Under the pieces are notes generated by a model. It had not been told where the DNA came from. It saw nothing but the letters and a program-made list of their open reading frames with translations, and ran no database searches. Positions 18,220 through 28,568 of a DNA stretch of 64,000 nt are shown in pieces; position 1 is the first letter of the stretch; each line of letters begins with the position of its first letter. The stretch comes from Carnobacterium gallinarum DSM 4847 (GTDB taxonomy: Bacteria > Bacillota > Bacilli > Lactobacillales > Carnobacteriaceae). The translations under genes were made by a program, and so were the position numbers. The DNA lies in contig NZ_JQLU01000003.1 of NCBI RefSeq assembly GCF_000744375.1, positions 307,663-371,662 of the forward strand, written 5' to 3'.

Positions 18220-19053
18220 TTACGTCCCTTCAACTAAAAATAAAATGGCTGCAAATAAATCTGCGCTACCACCAGGTGAAAGGCGGTGCTTGCGGCAATA
18301 AGTGTCTAATTGAATAAATGGAAGATTCGGTAAAGGAGCTTGTAAGGCTTGTTTAGCCAAATCTTGAATCTTTATTAAATCTTGCCAAGTTCCTCGATGC
18401 AAGATGCACGTATCCTCAACCACTGATACTACTAGTAAAAAAACCGTTAGCTTTTCTATTTCATCTAATCTATCTGCATTTTTGTGCCGTAACGCATAGG
18501 CTAAACCTTTTTTCATATGAGGGAAACCTTGCTGTGCCTCCATTAACGCCCCCATTACACCATATTCGGCACTAACTTTTTCTCCATTACTAATAATTTT
18601 TTTCATAGGTTGATATCGATCTGGATAACTGGCTAATTCACCAGCTAAACTTAAACTCACCATTGGATTTTCTCTATTTCCATTACTAGCAATAACACTC
18701 ACCAATAATCCAATTATCCAAATAGCCCCTTTATGAGTATTGACTCCATTGGTAGCCGTCAACATCTTAGCTTCACCTTGACGTCCAATCATAGCAATTT
18801 TTTCTCGTAGCTCTTGATTGATAGGATGTTGATGTGATACCTGTGCAATTTCTAAAAAAGTTGAATATAAACTATCAGCAGACTTCATTAATAGCTCTAA
18901 ATCCATATCTTCATGAGCGCCATTTCCTCGTCCATCCACTAAACCCGGCTTTGGAGTAAACTCAGCTTCTCTTTTTAATGCAGCAACAGCTCGTTGTGCT
19001 AATTGGTTAGCTTTTAATGAGCTATCATTTGGAGCAAAAGTCGCTAGTTCCAT
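18220..19053 (-). CDS. mdcB: Triphosphoribosyl-dephospho-CoA synthase MdcB (CitG family)
   Basis: MdcB makes the prosthetic-group precursor of MdcC from ATP and dephospho-CoA. The start is the ATG at 19053, with AGGAG 9 bp upstream, and it overlaps the mdcA stop as TAATG. The 277-residue protein has the family blocks EFTPKPGLVDGRGNGAHEDMD (about 32-52), GVNTHKGAIWIIGLLVS (about 101-117) and RLSPGGSADLFAAILFL near the C-terminus. The gene is shared between citrate (citG) and malonate pathways; the operon decides for mdcB. Confidence 0.9.
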   Translation of the reverse strand: MELATFAPNDSSLKANQLAQRAVAALKREAEFTPKPGLVDGRGNGAHEDMDLELLMKSADSLYSTFLEIAQVSHQHPINQELREKIAMIGRQGEAKMLTATNGVNTHKGAIWIIGLLVSVIASNGNRENPMVSLSLAGELASYPDRYQPMKKIISNGEKVSAEYGVMGALMEAQQGFPHMKKGLAYALRHKNADRLDEIEKLTVFLLVVSVVEDTCILHRGTWQDLIKIQDLAKQALQAPLPNLPFIQLDTYCRKHRLSPGGSADLFAAILFLVEGT

Positions 19054-20708
19054 TACGACCAACTCCTGAATTTAGCAGGTGGCTGATACAAACCATCTGA
19101 CCATTCAACTAAGTCATCGATCGTTTGGGCAGCTAATAAAGAGCGCTTCGCTTCACCACGAGCAACGCCTATATCTTCCGGTAAGGCGACAATTCCTCGA
19201 CTTCTCAATGCATTTAATTGAGCTACATTGCTTCGTAATCCAATTGGAGTAACGCCTGCAATCGCTGAAATAGCTTGTTTCCGCTCCTCCATACTTGACG
19301 TCTTGTACAAATACGCAATTCCTTCTTCTGTAACAATATGCGATGTATCTTCACTGTAAATCATTACAGGTACATTAGCCAACTCAGCCTCTTGTTGAAC
19401 TTTCAGCGCATCTAACGAATCAACAAAGACTGGCTTCTTATTTGAACCATACGTTTCTACCATTTGTACAACTAACTTACGTCCTTTTGCCATAGGATCC
19501 GTTTGATCTTTCAAATCCAGCCAAGCAGGCGTTGCGTGTCTGCGTCCACCTGGATTATGCCCCATGTTCGGTGCTCCGCCAAATCCTGATAAACGTCCAT
19601 TCGTAACCGTAGATGAATTCCCAAACTGATCAATTTGCAAAGTAGATCCAATAAACATATCAATCGCATACTGACCTGCTACTTGGCTCAAAGCTCGATT
19701 AGAACGCATACTTCCATCTGCTCCTACAAAGAAAATATCTGGTCGAGCCGATATATAGCGCTCCATCCCAACTTCTCCACCAAAACTATGAATGCTTTCA
19801 ACCCACCCACTTTCAATTGCCGGAATCATAGTAGGATGCGGATTTAATGTCCAATTTTTTGCAATCTTCCCTCTTAAACCTAACTGTTCACCATAAGTTG
19901 GTAGCAATAGTTCAATTGCTGCTGTATTATAGCCGATGCCATGATTGAGGGATTGAACTTGATGCTTTTGATAAATCCCTTTAATCGCCATCATTCCCAT
20001 TAGAATTTGTAACTCAGTTATATTTTGTGGGTCCCGAGTAAATAAAGCTTCTAATTGGTAGGGTTTATCCGCTTGCACGACAACATCAACCCACGATGCT
20101 GGAATATCTACTCGTGGCAGCTCCGCTACAATCTCGTTGACCTGAACAATTACAATTCCATCTTTAAAGGCTGCTGCTTCAACAATAGTAGGTGTTTCCT
20201 CCGTATTAAAACCTGTATATAAATTCCCTTGATAATCTGCTTTATCTGCAGCAACTAGCGCAATATCAGGAATTAGATCCACAAATAAACGCCCATATAA
20301 TTCCAAATACGTATGAATATCACCTATTTTTAATTGCCCATCCGCTAACATCTGAGACACACGTAAACTTTGAGAACCAGCATAAGAAAAATCAATTTTT
20401 TCAGCAATTCCCTTTTCAAATATATCTAAATGCTCTGGACGAGAGATACTAGACATAATCATATGGAGATTTGCTACTCTAGAGGGGTTAACTTGCAGTA
20501 AACTTTGCGAAAGAAAGCTAGCCTGCTTTTGATTATCTCCTTCTAAAATAACCTTTGAACCAGAATCAATTAATTCTTCTAACACTTGAATAATATCTTC
20601 GGTTGCAACAAATTTACTGCCTTTCTCTAGACGAAATTTTGCGATTTTTGCTAGCTTTTCATTTTTTTTATCTCGATTTTGTGTCCATGAACGCTGTATT
20701 TTAGTCAT
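19053..20708 (-). CDS. mdcA: Malonate decarboxylase alpha subunit MdcA (acetyl-S-ACP:malonate ACP transferase)
   Basis: MdcA swaps malonate for the acetyl group on MdcC and releases acetate, which starts each turnover. The 551-residue protein is a CoA-transferase-type fold with SYAGSQSLRVSQMLADG (about 116-132), LNPHPTMIPAIESGWVESIH (about 289-308), and STVTNGRLSGFGGAPNMGHN (about 365-384), a run typical of the alpha subunit. It overlaps mdcH by 8 bp and mdcB by 1 bp. Confidence 0.94.
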   Translation of the reverse strand: MTKIQRSWTQNRDKKNEKLAKIAKFRLEKGSKFVATEDIIQVLEELIDSGSKVILEGDNQKQASFLSQSLLQVNPSRVANLHMIMSSISRPEHLDIFEKGIAEKIDFSYAGSQSLRVSQMLADGQLKIGDIHTYLELYGRLFVDLIPDIALVAADKADYQGNLYTGFNTEETPTIVEAAAFKDGIVIVQVNEIVAELPRVDIPASWVDVVVQADKPYQLEALFTRDPQNITELQILMGMMAIKGIYQKHQVQSLNHGIGYNTAAIELLLPTYGEQLGLRGKIAKNWTLNPHPTMIPAIESGWVESIHSFGGEVGMERYISARPDIFFVGADGSMRSNRALSQVAGQYAIDMFIGSTLQIDQFGNSSTVTNGRLSGFGGAPNMGHNPGGRRHATPAWLDLKDQTDPMAKGRKLVVQMVETYGSNKKPVFVDSLDALKVQQEAELANVPVMIYSEDTSHIVTEEGIAYLYKTSSMEERKQAISAIAGVTPIGLRSNVAQLNALRSRGIVALPEDIGVARGEAKRSLLAAQTIDDLVEWSDGLYQPPAKFRSWS

Positions 20709-21624
20709 TTTCTTGCTCCTTCCATTTCGTTAATAAATAACTCGTTCCTTCCAATCCTAATCGATCCATCGAGATCCACCGAACATTCGATTCACTTGTT
20801 TCCCCTAACTTAGTCAAGGTCTGTCCAGGCGGCAGCTCAACTTTTACTTGTGGACCATACCCATGTTCCTTTGAAGCTTGCATCATTTCCGACCATTTTA
20901 CGGGATACACAATATTTTGAACCAAATCCTCCGCTACTAAGTGCGCTTGACGGACTCCTCTGCCAGTATGATTGGCTAAATATAAACAATTTGGGTCCTT
21001 TATAGTTATTTTTTTTATCTCTTTTAATAACTCATCAGCAACCTCTTGCATTAATGGACAATGAGAGGGAACCGGAACGTTTAATCGAATGGCTTTGGCG
21101 GCCCCATTAGCTTTAGCTAACGCTAAAACCGCATCAATCGCAGGTAAATAACCTGATAAGGCAATTTGTTGTGGTGCATTCTGATTAGATAGATAAACGG
21201 GCATCTTCAATGAATGTATTTGTTGAACTAAAGGGCTTAACTCTTCTTGGAACAAGCCCGTAACGACTCCCATCCCATAATCTTGTGGGTATGCTTGTGC
21301 CATTAAAGTAGCGCGTTGATAAACAATTAAAATAGCCGCCTCTAATGAAATAGCCTCAGCTAAAACAGCTCCACTAAATGCCCCAATCGAATGTCCAGCT
21401 ACTTGTTTTGGATGAAATCCTGCTGCTTTTAACTGACGCCCATAATGCGTTTCAATACTTAATAAAGCTAATTGAATTCCAACAATTGAGTGATACGTAT
21501 CCTCTGTATCTTGCAGTTGAAAGCCTGTTAAATCAGCAACCAAATCAAGCTGCTGCTTCGGTAGTTGTTGAAGCATTCCTTTATACTGACTGCCTTGCCC
21601 TGGAAAGGTAAAAGTCAATTCCAT
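20701..21624 (-). CDS. mdcH: Malonyl-CoA:ACP transacylase of malonate decarboxylase, MdcH
   Basis: The 307-residue protein has the FabD fold: the N-terminal FTFPGQGSQYKGML motif, AGHSIGAFSGAVLAEAIS with the nucleophile Ser (about 77-94), and the later VPVPSHCPLMQEVADELL with the catalytic His (about 173-190). MdcH primes or reactivates the carrier protein from malonyl-CoA. It is the first gene of the operon, whereas in Klebsiella-type operons mdcH lies near the end. The gene is divergent from the LysR regulator across 117 bp. Confidence 0.92.
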   Translation of the reverse strand: MELTFTFPGQGSQYKGMLQQLPKQQLDLVADLTGFQLQDTEDTYHSIVGIQLALLSIETHYGRQLKAAGFHPKQVAGHSIGAFSGAVLAEAISLEAAILIVYQRATLMAQAYPQDYGMGVVTGLFQEELSPLVQQIHSLKMPVYLSNQNAPQQIALSGYLPAIDAVLALAKANGAAKAIRLNVPVPSHCPLMQEVADELLKEIKKITIKDPNCLYLANHTGRGVRQAHLVAEDLVQNIVYPVKWSEMMQASKEHGYGPQVKVELPPGQTLTKLGETSESNVRWISMDRLGLEGTSYLLTKWKEQEND

Positions 21625-21699
21625 CTGCTCACCTCATTTCGCTCCATTGTCTTCACTGTTTATTTTAGCCTTTTTTTGTTACAATGAACAATATAAATA

Positions 21700-21725
21700 A
21701 ACCATTCATTCATAACTAAATGGTT
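21700..21725. promoter_or_regulatory. Palindrome in the mdcH-mdcR divergent region, candidate LysR operator
   Basis: AACCATT (21700-21706) and AATGGTT (21719-21725) form an inverted repeat with a 12-bp centre and an outer T/A frame, close to the T-N11-A pattern of LysR-type sites. It lies 17 bp before the regulator's start and 75 bp from mdcH, the expected place. Confidence 0.5.
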
Positions 21726-21741
21726 ATAAGGAGTTAATCCC

Positions 21742-22623
21742 ATGAACTTACTTCAACTTACCTATTTTCAAACAGCTGCAAATTTTGAAAACATGACAAA
21801 AGCTGCTGCTGCATTGTTTATTTCTCAGCCTGCATTAAGTAAAGCAATTGCCCAATTAGAAGCTGAATTGGATGTAAAATTATTTGATCGTCAAGGACGA
21901 ACCATACAATTAAATAAATTTGGCTATGTCTTTTTAAGTTATTTAAATGAAAGCCTCAACTCACTGGAACAAGGAAAACAAGCCATTTTAGAATTAAAGC
22001 AACAAGAAACCAACAGCATCTCTTTATACATGCCCGTCGGTTCTCCTGCTTTACCTAACCTTGTTCAGATTTTTAAGCAGAATCATCCTGAAGTCCGTCT
22101 TAATTTAATGCAGCACAATCATGATGGCTTATTGAACTATGATTTTGCTATTACAACCGAGCCACAACCCAATGACGAAAAGCTCTTTTTATTATCTGAA
22201 GAATTCTATTTAGGCGTTCCAATTAACCATCATCTAAGTGCAAAAAAAATTATTCAACTAAAAGAACTAACCAATGAAGAATTTATCGGTCTAACAACTG
22301 CAAAGGCATTGCGACGAACTGTCGATACCTATTTCAAGGAAAATGAGTTTAAAGGACACTATATTTATGAAAGTGATGATCCCGCAACGGTTAGAGGGCT
22401 TATCGAAGCTGGCTTAGGCATCGGAATTATTCCTTCCATTCTTTGGCAAACCTTGCATACAGACAAAATTCGTTTATTGCATTTTTCAGAAACCCCTCCT
22501 CATCGAACTATTTATTTATGTTGGCCTAAAGAGTTAGAGATGACTGGCATCAATCGAATAATTATCAATGAAATAAAAAGCTTCTTTAGTGGGTTAGAAC
22601 GAACAAAACTATCTATTTATTAA
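21742..22623 (+). CDS. mdcR: LysR-family regulator, probable mdc operon activator
   Basis: The 293-residue protein starts with the LysR winged-helix domain: LLQLTYFQTAANFENMTKAA and SQPALSKAIAQLEAELDVKL (about 3-22 and 28-47). A C-terminal effector-binding domain of periplasmic-binding fold follows, with EAGLGIGIIPSILW near 226-239. It is transcribed divergently from mdcH and shares the palindromic intergenic region, the usual layout for a LysR activator. Malonate as effector is inferred from the neighbours. It ends at a strong terminator. Confidence 0.86.
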   Translation: MNLLQLTYFQTAANFENMTKAAAALFISQPALSKAIAQLEAELDVKLFDRQGRTIQLNKFGYVFLSYLNESLNSLEQGKQAILELKQQETNSISLYMPVGSPALPNLVQIFKQNHPEVRLNLMQHNHDGLLNYDFAITTEPQPNDEKLFLLSEEFYLGVPINHHLSAKKIIQLKELTNEEFIGLTTAKALRRTVDTYFKENEFKGHYIYESDDPATVRGLIEAGLGIGIIPSILWQTLHTDKIRLLHFSETPPHRTIYLCWPKELEMTGINRIIINEIKSFFSGLERTKLSIY

Positions 22624-22670
22624 AAATAGCGTGAAACATAACTATTTCCTAGTTATATTTCACGCTATTT
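22624..22670. terminator. Terminator between mdcR and the P-type ATPase gene
   Basis: A 13-bp stem (22624-22636 with 22658-22670) surrounds an inner AACTA/TAGTT stem. Both genes converge on it. Confidence 0.85.
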
Positions 22671-22748
22671 CGATATTCCTAAGTTGAGAAAAAAATAGTT
22701 GATTCCTTTAACAATAAGTATCGCTACTTTTTCCTTCTCCTCTTTGAT

Positions 22749-25088
22749 TTAGTTAAATTTTCCATCTGCAATTCGTGTGACTAATATACGCATACCGTGA
22801 TAAATAAACGGTACTGTAACAATTAAAGGAAGTCCGAAAAGTAGAATTTGTGGATTAAAAAGACTGACTAATGAGAATAGATTTCCAAAGAAAATAAACG
22901 CGATTAAAAATAAGGTAACTAAACTACCAATCATCACCATAATTTTACGATCAAATGGTCGTGAAACATAACTTAAGGCAATAAAACAAACTGTTCCAGC
23001 TAATAAAACACTTAACGTTGAAGAAATTGAAAAATCTAAATTAAACCAACGAGCCAACCCTAAAATAATGAGTGTGTAAATCACAACCGTTAATCCTGCA
23101 GAAAAAGCCGGTTTTAGTACATTTTTCAAAAATCCACCTTTAATCTGACTATAATTCGGTCGTAAGGCTAAGAAAAAGGAAGGAATTCCAACAGTTAGTG
23201 AGCTAATTGGACTCAACTGGATTGGCTCAAATGGATAAGCAGTCTGTACAAAGATAAAGATTGCTGCCAAAATTGCTGAATAAACGGTTTTCGTTAAATA
23301 CAACGAAGCTACCCGCTGAATATTATTTACTACTCTACGTCCCTCCATTACGACACCAACCATTGAATCAAAATTAGAGTCTAGTAGGACAAAATCAGAT
23401 ACGCCTTTAGCTGCATCACTACCCTCAGCCATAGCAATACTACAATCTGCTTCTTTTAAAGCTAAAATATCATTAACACCATCACCTGTCATGCCAACTG
23501 TATGTCCAGCTTTTTTCATAGCTTGAATTAATTCTCGTTTTTGTACTGGGCTTACTCGACCAAAAACTGTATACTTTTGTGCAATCTCTGTTAAATCTTC
23601 CCCCGCTACTAATTTACTCATGTCAATAAAGCGTTCGCCATCCTTGACGCCTGCGCGTTGAGCAATATGAGAAACTGTTTGAGGGTTATCCCCTGAGATA
23701 ATTCGGACCTCGACTCCTTGTTGCGCGAAATAAGCTAATGTTGCTGGCGCCTCTGGTCGAATTGTATCCTCCATAATAACCAATCCAATGAACGTTAAAT
23801 CAGCAGGAACTCCTTGACTACTAACTTCCTCACTACTTTTAGCAAATACTAAAATCCGCTCACCATCTAAACTAGCTTGATTTATTTTTTGTTGTACTTC
23901 TGATGGCAATTCTGTAAATAAATACTCTGGAGCTCCCATCATATAAGAGCCTTGATTTTCAAATGTTGCCCCACTCCATTTACGAATAGATGAAAATGGC
24001 ACTGCCCGCGTCAAATTCCATTGGAAATTATTAGTTACGGCTTGTTTTAAGGCTAAACTAGTAGAATTATCATCTTGTAACCCCTCAACTAAAGCGCTAA
24101 TGACTTCTTCTAACTGAGCCTTTTTTATAGCCCCATAAGGCATTATTTCCTTAACTTTTAAATTTCCATCTGTAATCGTTCCGGTTTTATCTAAACAAAG
24201 CAAATCAACACGAGCCAATGTTTCAATTGAACCCATCGTTTTCACTAAAACATTCCGCTTCGTCAAATTAATAACACCCACCGCTAACGCAATTGACGTA
24301 ATTAAGATTAAACCTTCTGGAATCATCCCAATAATTGCTGCGGATGTTCCTAGAATCGTTTGTTTAAGCGTCGCTGTTCCTCCCATATAATTCGAGAAGA
24401 ATAGCAATCCTCCGATTGGAATAATCGCAAAGGTTAGTCCTTTAATGATTTTTCGCAACGTTCTAACTAATTCGCTATAAATTGCTTTTCCAGTTTTCGC
24501 TTCTAAAGCAATTTTAGCTGAATAACTTTCAGTTCCAACCTTCGTTGCTTGCACATGAGCATTTCCGCTGACAACATAACTACCAGATAATACTTCTGAA
24601 CCAACTGTTTTATATACTGGATCTGATTCCCCAGTTAGTTGAGATTCATCTAATTCCAAACCTTCTGTATTAATGACGATGCCATCGACGCAAAGTTGCT
24701 CACCACGACGAATCAACATTAAATCATCCTTCACTAATTCCGATTGGCCCACTTGAATTTGAACTCCATCACGAATCACTTGAACTTTTGCTTGATTTAA
24801 TAAACTTAACTTATCAATATTGTGCTTTGCACGAATTTCTTGCACAATTCCAATCACTGTATTTGTAATAATCACACCTAAAAACAGCAAATTTTTGTAG
24901 CTGCCTGTATAGACGATAAATCCTGCAATAATCAAATTAATTAAATTAAACAACGTACAAATATTCTCAAAGAAAATTCGTTTAAAACTTCTAGTCATTG
25001 GTGGTAAACTTTTGTTACCCTCTCCCCGTTGACGGCGTTGTTCAACTTCACTTTGCGACAGTCCTTTATTTTTAACCTTCACTTCCAT
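22749..25088 (-). CDS. P-type cation-transporting ATPase, CtpE/calcium-like
   Basis: The start ATG at 25088 gives 779 residues; an extension to 25145 would need a TTG without a ribosome site. Motifs in order: LDESQLTGESDPVYK in the actuator domain (about 147-161), the TM4 motif IGMIPEGLILITSIA with PEGL (about 257-271), LLCLDKTGTITDGNLK with the phosphorylated Asp (about 296-311), and VGMTGDGVNDILALKEADCS in the hinge (about 531-550). PEGL in TM4 and the absence of CPx point to Ca2+ or Mg2+/Mn2+-type transport rather than heavy metals. About ten membrane segments. The closest family is CtpE, linked to Ca2+. It diverges from the gene at 25431. Confidence 0.88.
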   Translation of the reverse strand: MEVKVKNKGLSQSEVEQRRQRGEGNKSLPPMTRSFKRIFFENICTLFNLINLIIAGFIVYTGSYKNLLFLGVIITNTVIGIVQEIRAKHNIDKLSLLNQAKVQVIRDGVQIQVGQSELVKDDLMLIRRGEQLCVDGIVINTEGLELDESQLTGESDPVYKTVGSEVLSGSYVVSGNAHVQATKVGTESYSAKIALEAKTGKAIYSELVRTLRKIIKGLTFAIIPIGGLLFFSNYMGGTATLKQTILGTSAAIIGMIPEGLILITSIALAVGVINLTKRNVLVKTMGSIETLARVDLLCLDKTGTITDGNLKVKEIMPYGAIKKAQLEEVISALVEGLQDDNSTSLALKQAVTNNFQWNLTRAVPFSSIRKWSGATFENQGSYMMGAPEYLFTELPSEVQQKINQASLDGERILVFAKSSEEVSSQGVPADLTFIGLVIMEDTIRPEAPATLAYFAQQGVEVRIISGDNPQTVSHIAQRAGVKDGERFIDMSKLVAGEDLTEIAQKYTVFGRVSPVQKRELIQAMKKAGHTVGMTGDGVNDILALKEADCSIAMAEGSDAAKGVSDFVLLDSNFDSMVGVVMEGRRVVNNIQRVASLYLTKTVYSAILAAIFIFVQTAYPFEPIQLSPISSLTVGIPSFFLALRPNYSQIKGGFLKNVLKPAFSAGLTVVIYTLIILGLARWFNLDFSISSTLSVLLAGTVCFIALSYVSRPFDRKIMVMIGSLVTLFLIAFIFFGNLFSLVSLFNPQILLFGLPLIVTVPFIYHGMRILVTRIADGKFN

Positions 25089-25430
25089 AATAATCAACTG
25101 TCCCCCTATCTGATAAATGCCTCTGATGACACTTACTTCTCTCAAAAAATCTCATTTACCTCTTTAACAATACCACTTTTTGTTTAAAGAATTCTATAAT
25201 TTTTACTTATGATTCCATATACAATAATGAACAAAATTTAGTCACTACGTTTTTATAGCTAATTTTATAACCTTCAATCATTTCCCTATTCTAGCTGATT
25301 TTTCAAAAAAGAACTATCGGTCAAAAGAATGAGTTTTTTCTCAGCCTCTTAAACACTTAAAATTAGACAGAACCTTTCCCCTTCTAGTATACTTAAATGG
25401 TAATGAAATAAGCAGATGGAGCGTGAAAAA
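25089..25430. promoter_or_regulatory. Divergent intergenic region with a promoter for the gene at 25431
   Basis: TAGACA (25364-25369) and TATACT (25388-25393) are 18 bp apart and fit a sigma-A promoter reading right. I see no RNA gene or long repeat in the rest. Confidence 0.5.
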
Positions 25431-25970
25431 ATGAGTAACAATGTAATTATTATGAATTTTGATTCCGAAAGTAAATCTTATCAAGCTTTTTCAGAGATTA
25501 AAAAGTTACATGTAGAAAAGAAAATTAAAGGCGAACAAATGGCTATTTTAGTCCATCAACCCAATCATCAATTAGAGCCAAAAGAATTTATTGACTTCAA
25601 TGGTCCTGATAAAAATATGAAAGGCGGCTTAATTGGCATGTTAGTGGGAGTTTTAGCCGGTCCATTAGGTGTACTACTAGGTTGGTTCACTGGAAGTATT
25701 ATTGGTTCTGTTCAAGACGCTAAAGAAGTCAAGGAAGCTATGTCTGTATTTGAAGAAACTGTAGATATGATTCACGAGGGCGATACTGGTTTGATTTTGA
25801 TTGCTGATGAAGAGGATAATCGCTTTATCAATGAGTTAGTCTTCCAAAAATTAGAAGGTCGTATTACACGTCTCACTGTTGAAGATGTTGAAAAAGAAAT
25901 TGAAATTGCTAAAGAAACTCAAGAAACTGTTGAAGACCATGCAAAGAAAAGCTGGTTTGATCGTAAATAA
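25431..25970 (+). CDS. DUF1269-like protein with a glycine-rich hydrophobic core, function unknown
   Basis: I chose ATG 25431 because GGAG lies 9 bp upstream; the ATG at 25416 would use that site as coding sequence. The 179-residue protein has an N-terminal alpha/beta part, a glycine-rich membrane-inserting stretch with GGLIGMLVGVLAGPLGVLLG and GWFTGSIIGSV (about 61-90), then an alpha/beta half and a very acidic C-terminus (VEDVEKEIEIAKETQETVED). The repeat of small residues resembles a glycine zipper. Such proteins are often induced by general stress. Function not known. A sigma-A promoter lies upstream at 25364-25393 and a repeat hairpin ends it. Confidence 0.75.
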   Translation: MSNNVIIMNFDSESKSYQAFSEIKKLHVEKKIKGEQMAILVHQPNHQLEPKEFIDFNGPDKNMKGGLIGMLVGVLAGPLGVLLGWFTGSIIGSVQDAKEVKEAMSVFEETVDMIHEGDTGLILIADEEDNRFINELVFQKLEGRITRLTVEDVEKEIEIAKETQETVEDHAKKSWFDRK

Positions 25971-26006
25971 AACCAAAAACTTCAAATTAGCATACTTGGC
26001 TAATTT

Positions 26007-26097
26007 GACTCTGTAATAAAAAAGGGCTGATTGAATCATAAAATGATTCAACCAGCCCTTTTCACTTTAACTCATCAGACCATATTGGCAAAGAGCT
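26007..26097. repeat. Short palindromic dispersed element, copy 1
   Basis: This 91-bp unit has ends that are inverted repeats of each other (GACTCTGTAAT... with AGAGCTCTTTGCCAATAT-type right end, sharing CTCT...CTGATGA) and a central hairpin (about 26022-26062). A related sequence at 56916-56990 shares the hairpin and flanks almost base for base. It sits between convergent genes and also serves as a terminator for both. Confidence 0.55.
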
Positions 26098-26106
26098 TTT
26101 TCTTTA

Positions 26107-28524
26107 TTAATTGGCAACAATATTGACTAATTTACCAGGTACTGCAATGACTTTACGAACTGTTTTGCCAGCAATTGCTTCTTTCACTGCTGCATCATTC
26201 ATAGCAATATCTTCCATATCATCTTTGCTAATGTCTTTTGGTACCAAAGCTTTAGCTTTTAGTTTGCCATTTACTTGGAAAATCACTTCAACTTCATCTT
26301 CTACTAAGAAACTTTCTTCATGAGTTGGCCAGCTAACATAACTAACCCCACCTTCATGTCCTAGTTTTTCCCAGATTTCTTCTGTCATATGTGGAGCAAT
26401 CGGTGCTAACAATTGAATTAGACCAGCCACATAATCTACAGGTAGTGCATCTGCTTTATAAGCTTCATTTACAAAAACCATCATTTGCGAAATAGCTGTA
26501 TTAAAATGCAAACTTTGATAATCATCTGTAACTTTTTTAACCGTTTGATGATAAACACGATCTAATGAACCATCATTAATTGTTGTAATGCGATCACGTA
26601 ATTTGCCATCTTCATCAACAATCAAACGCCATACACGATCTAAGAATTTACGACTGCCTTCAAGACCATTTTCGCTCCATGCAATTGCTGAATCCAAAGG
26701 TCCCATAAACATTTCATACATTCTAAGTGTATCTGCACCATATTTTTCAACAACATCATCAGGATTGACTACATTGCCTTTTGATTTAGACATTTTTTCA
26801 TTGTTTTCACCAAGAATCATACCTTGATTGTACAATTTTTGGAATGGTTCTTTTGTTGGAACTACGCCGATATCATACAAGAATTTATGCCAGAAACGGG
26901 CGTACAATAAATGCAAGACCGCATGTTCTGCTCCACCGATATAGATATCAACAGGCAGCCATTTTTCTAGTTTTTCTTTGCTAGCAATTTCATTTTTGTT
27001 ATGTGGATCAACAAAACGTACAAAGTACCATGAGCTACCAGCCCATTGTGGCATCGTATTTGTTTCACGACGACCTTTTAGTCCCGTTTTAGGATCAACA
27101 ACGTTTACCCAATCAGCAATATTAGCCAATGGTGATTCACCTGTTCCACTTGGTTTGATTTCATCTGTTTTTGGCAACAATAATGGCAACTCAGCTTCTG
27201 GAATCGTTGTTGTAGTCCCATCTTCCCAATGAATAACAGGAATTGGTTCACCCCAATAACGCTGACGAGAGAACAACCAATCACGTAAACGGTAAGTGAC
27301 TTCTTTCTTCCCAAAGCCTTTTTCTTCTAGCCATTCGTTCATCTTAGCAATCGCTGCTGTTTTTGTATCAATTCCATCTAGGAAACCAGAGTTAAAGTAA
27401 ACTCCTTCACCTGTATAGACTTCTTTTGTGATATCTCCACCTTCAATGACTGGTGTAATTGGCAAATCAAATGTCTCAGCAAATTCATAATCCCGTCCAT
27501 CATGAGCTGGAACAGCCATTACTGCACCCGTTCCATATGTCGAAAGAACATAATCAGCAATCCAGATGGGCATTTCTTGACCATTTACAGGATTAATTGC
27601 GTAAGCACCTGTGAAAACACCAGTCTTTGTTTTAGCCAAATCAGTTCGATCCAAATCAGTCTTCAAACTAACTTCTTGGATATAGGCATCAACTGCAGCT
27701 TTTTGTTCTGGAGTTGTAATTTCAGTCACCAATTCTAATTCTGGTGCAAGTACTGCAAAAGTCGTTCCAAATAATGTATCTGGACGTGTTGTAAAGACTG
27801 TAAACTCTTTATCTGTATCTTTAATTTTAAATGTAACATTTGCTCCAACAGATTTTCCAATCCAATTGCGTTGCATTTCTTTAATGCTTTCTGGCCAATC
27901 TACCGTTTCAAGATCATCAATCAAACGCTCAGCATAGGCTGTGATTCTTAACATCCACTGTTTCATTGGTTTACGGAAAACAGGGAATCCACCACGTTCA
28001 CTTTTACCATCAATGACTTCTTCATTCGCCAAAACTGTTCCCAATGCTGGACACCAGTTTACAGCTACTTCCGCTTCATAAGCCAAATCATGCTCATATA
28101 ATTTAGTGAAAATCCATTGCGTCCATTTATAATAATGTGGATCTGTTGTATTAATTTCACGATTCCAATCATAGCTAAAACCAAGTGCATTGATTTGACG
28201 ACGGAAATTCTCAATATTGTGTTTAGTAAATTCAGCAGGATCGTTTCCTGTATCAAGTGCATATTGCTCAGCTGGTAAGCCAAAAGCATCCCACCCCATT
28301 GGATGAAGAACATTGTATCCTTGCGAACGTTTCATACGAGCTAAAATATCTGTTGCTGTATACCCTTCTGGATGCCCAACATGTAGACCTTGACCAGACG
28401 GATAAGGAAACATATCTAAAGCATAAAAGTTCTCCTTGTTTGGATCTTCTGTTGTGTTAAACGTATGATTTTTTGCCCAATACTTTTGCCATTTTTTTTC
28501 AATCGTCTTGTGATTATAACTCAT
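26107..28524 (-). CDS. leuS: Leucyl-tRNA synthetase
   Basis: Class I synthetase charging tRNA-Leu in the cytoplasm. The ATG at 28524 has AGAGGAAG 7-8 bp upstream and starts [20 protein letters not shown]; an upstream in-frame ATG at 28560 lacks support. The 805-residue length is normal. Motifs include [20 protein letters not shown] (HIGH equivalent, about 37-56), the editing domain [20 protein letters not shown] (about 247-266) and [20 protein letters not shown] (KMSKS, about 572-591). The gene has a T-box leader. It ends at the repeat element. Confidence 0.98.
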   Translation of the reverse strand: MSYNHKTIEKKWQKYWAKNHTFNTTEDPNKENFYALDMFPYPSGQGLHVGHPEGYTATDILARMKRSQGYNVLHPMGWDAFGLPAEQYALDTGNDPAEFTKHNIENFRRQINALGFSYDWNREINTTDPHYYKWTQWIFTKLYEHDLAYEAEVAVNWCPALGTVLANEEVIDGKSERGGFPVFRKPMKQWMLRITAYAERLIDDLETVDWPESIKEMQRNWIGKSVGANVTFKIKDTDKEFTVFTTRPDTLFGTTFAVLAPELELVTEITTPEQKAAVDAYIQEVSLKTDLDRTDLAKTKTGVFTGAYAINPVNGQEMPIWIADYVLSTYGTGAVMAVPAHDGRDYEFAETFDLPITPVIEGGDITKEVYTGEGVYFNSGFLDGIDTKTAAIAKMNEWLEEKGFGKKEVTYRLRDWLFSRQRYWGEPIPVIHWEDGTTTTIPEAELPLLLPKTDEIKPSGTGESPLANIADWVNVVDPKTGLKGRRETNTMPQWAGSSWYFVRFVDPHNKNEIASKEKLEKWLPVDIYIGGAEHAVLHLLYARFWHKFLYDIGVVPTKEPFQKLYNQGMILGENNEKMSKSKGNVVNPDDVVEKYGADTLRMYEMFMGPLDSAIAWSENGLEGSRKFLDRVWRLIVDEDGKLRDRITTINDGSLDRVYHQTVKKVTDDYQSLHFNTAISQMMVFVNEAYKADALPVDYVAGLIQLLAPIAPHMTEEIWEKLGHEGGVSYVSWPTHEESFLVEDEVEVIFQVNGKLKAKALVPKDISKDDMEDIAMNDAAVKEAIAGKTVRKVIAVPGKLVNIVAN

Positions 28525-28568
28525 GATGTACTTCCTCTCTTCTTTCATAATTTCAGTCAAAATAAAAA

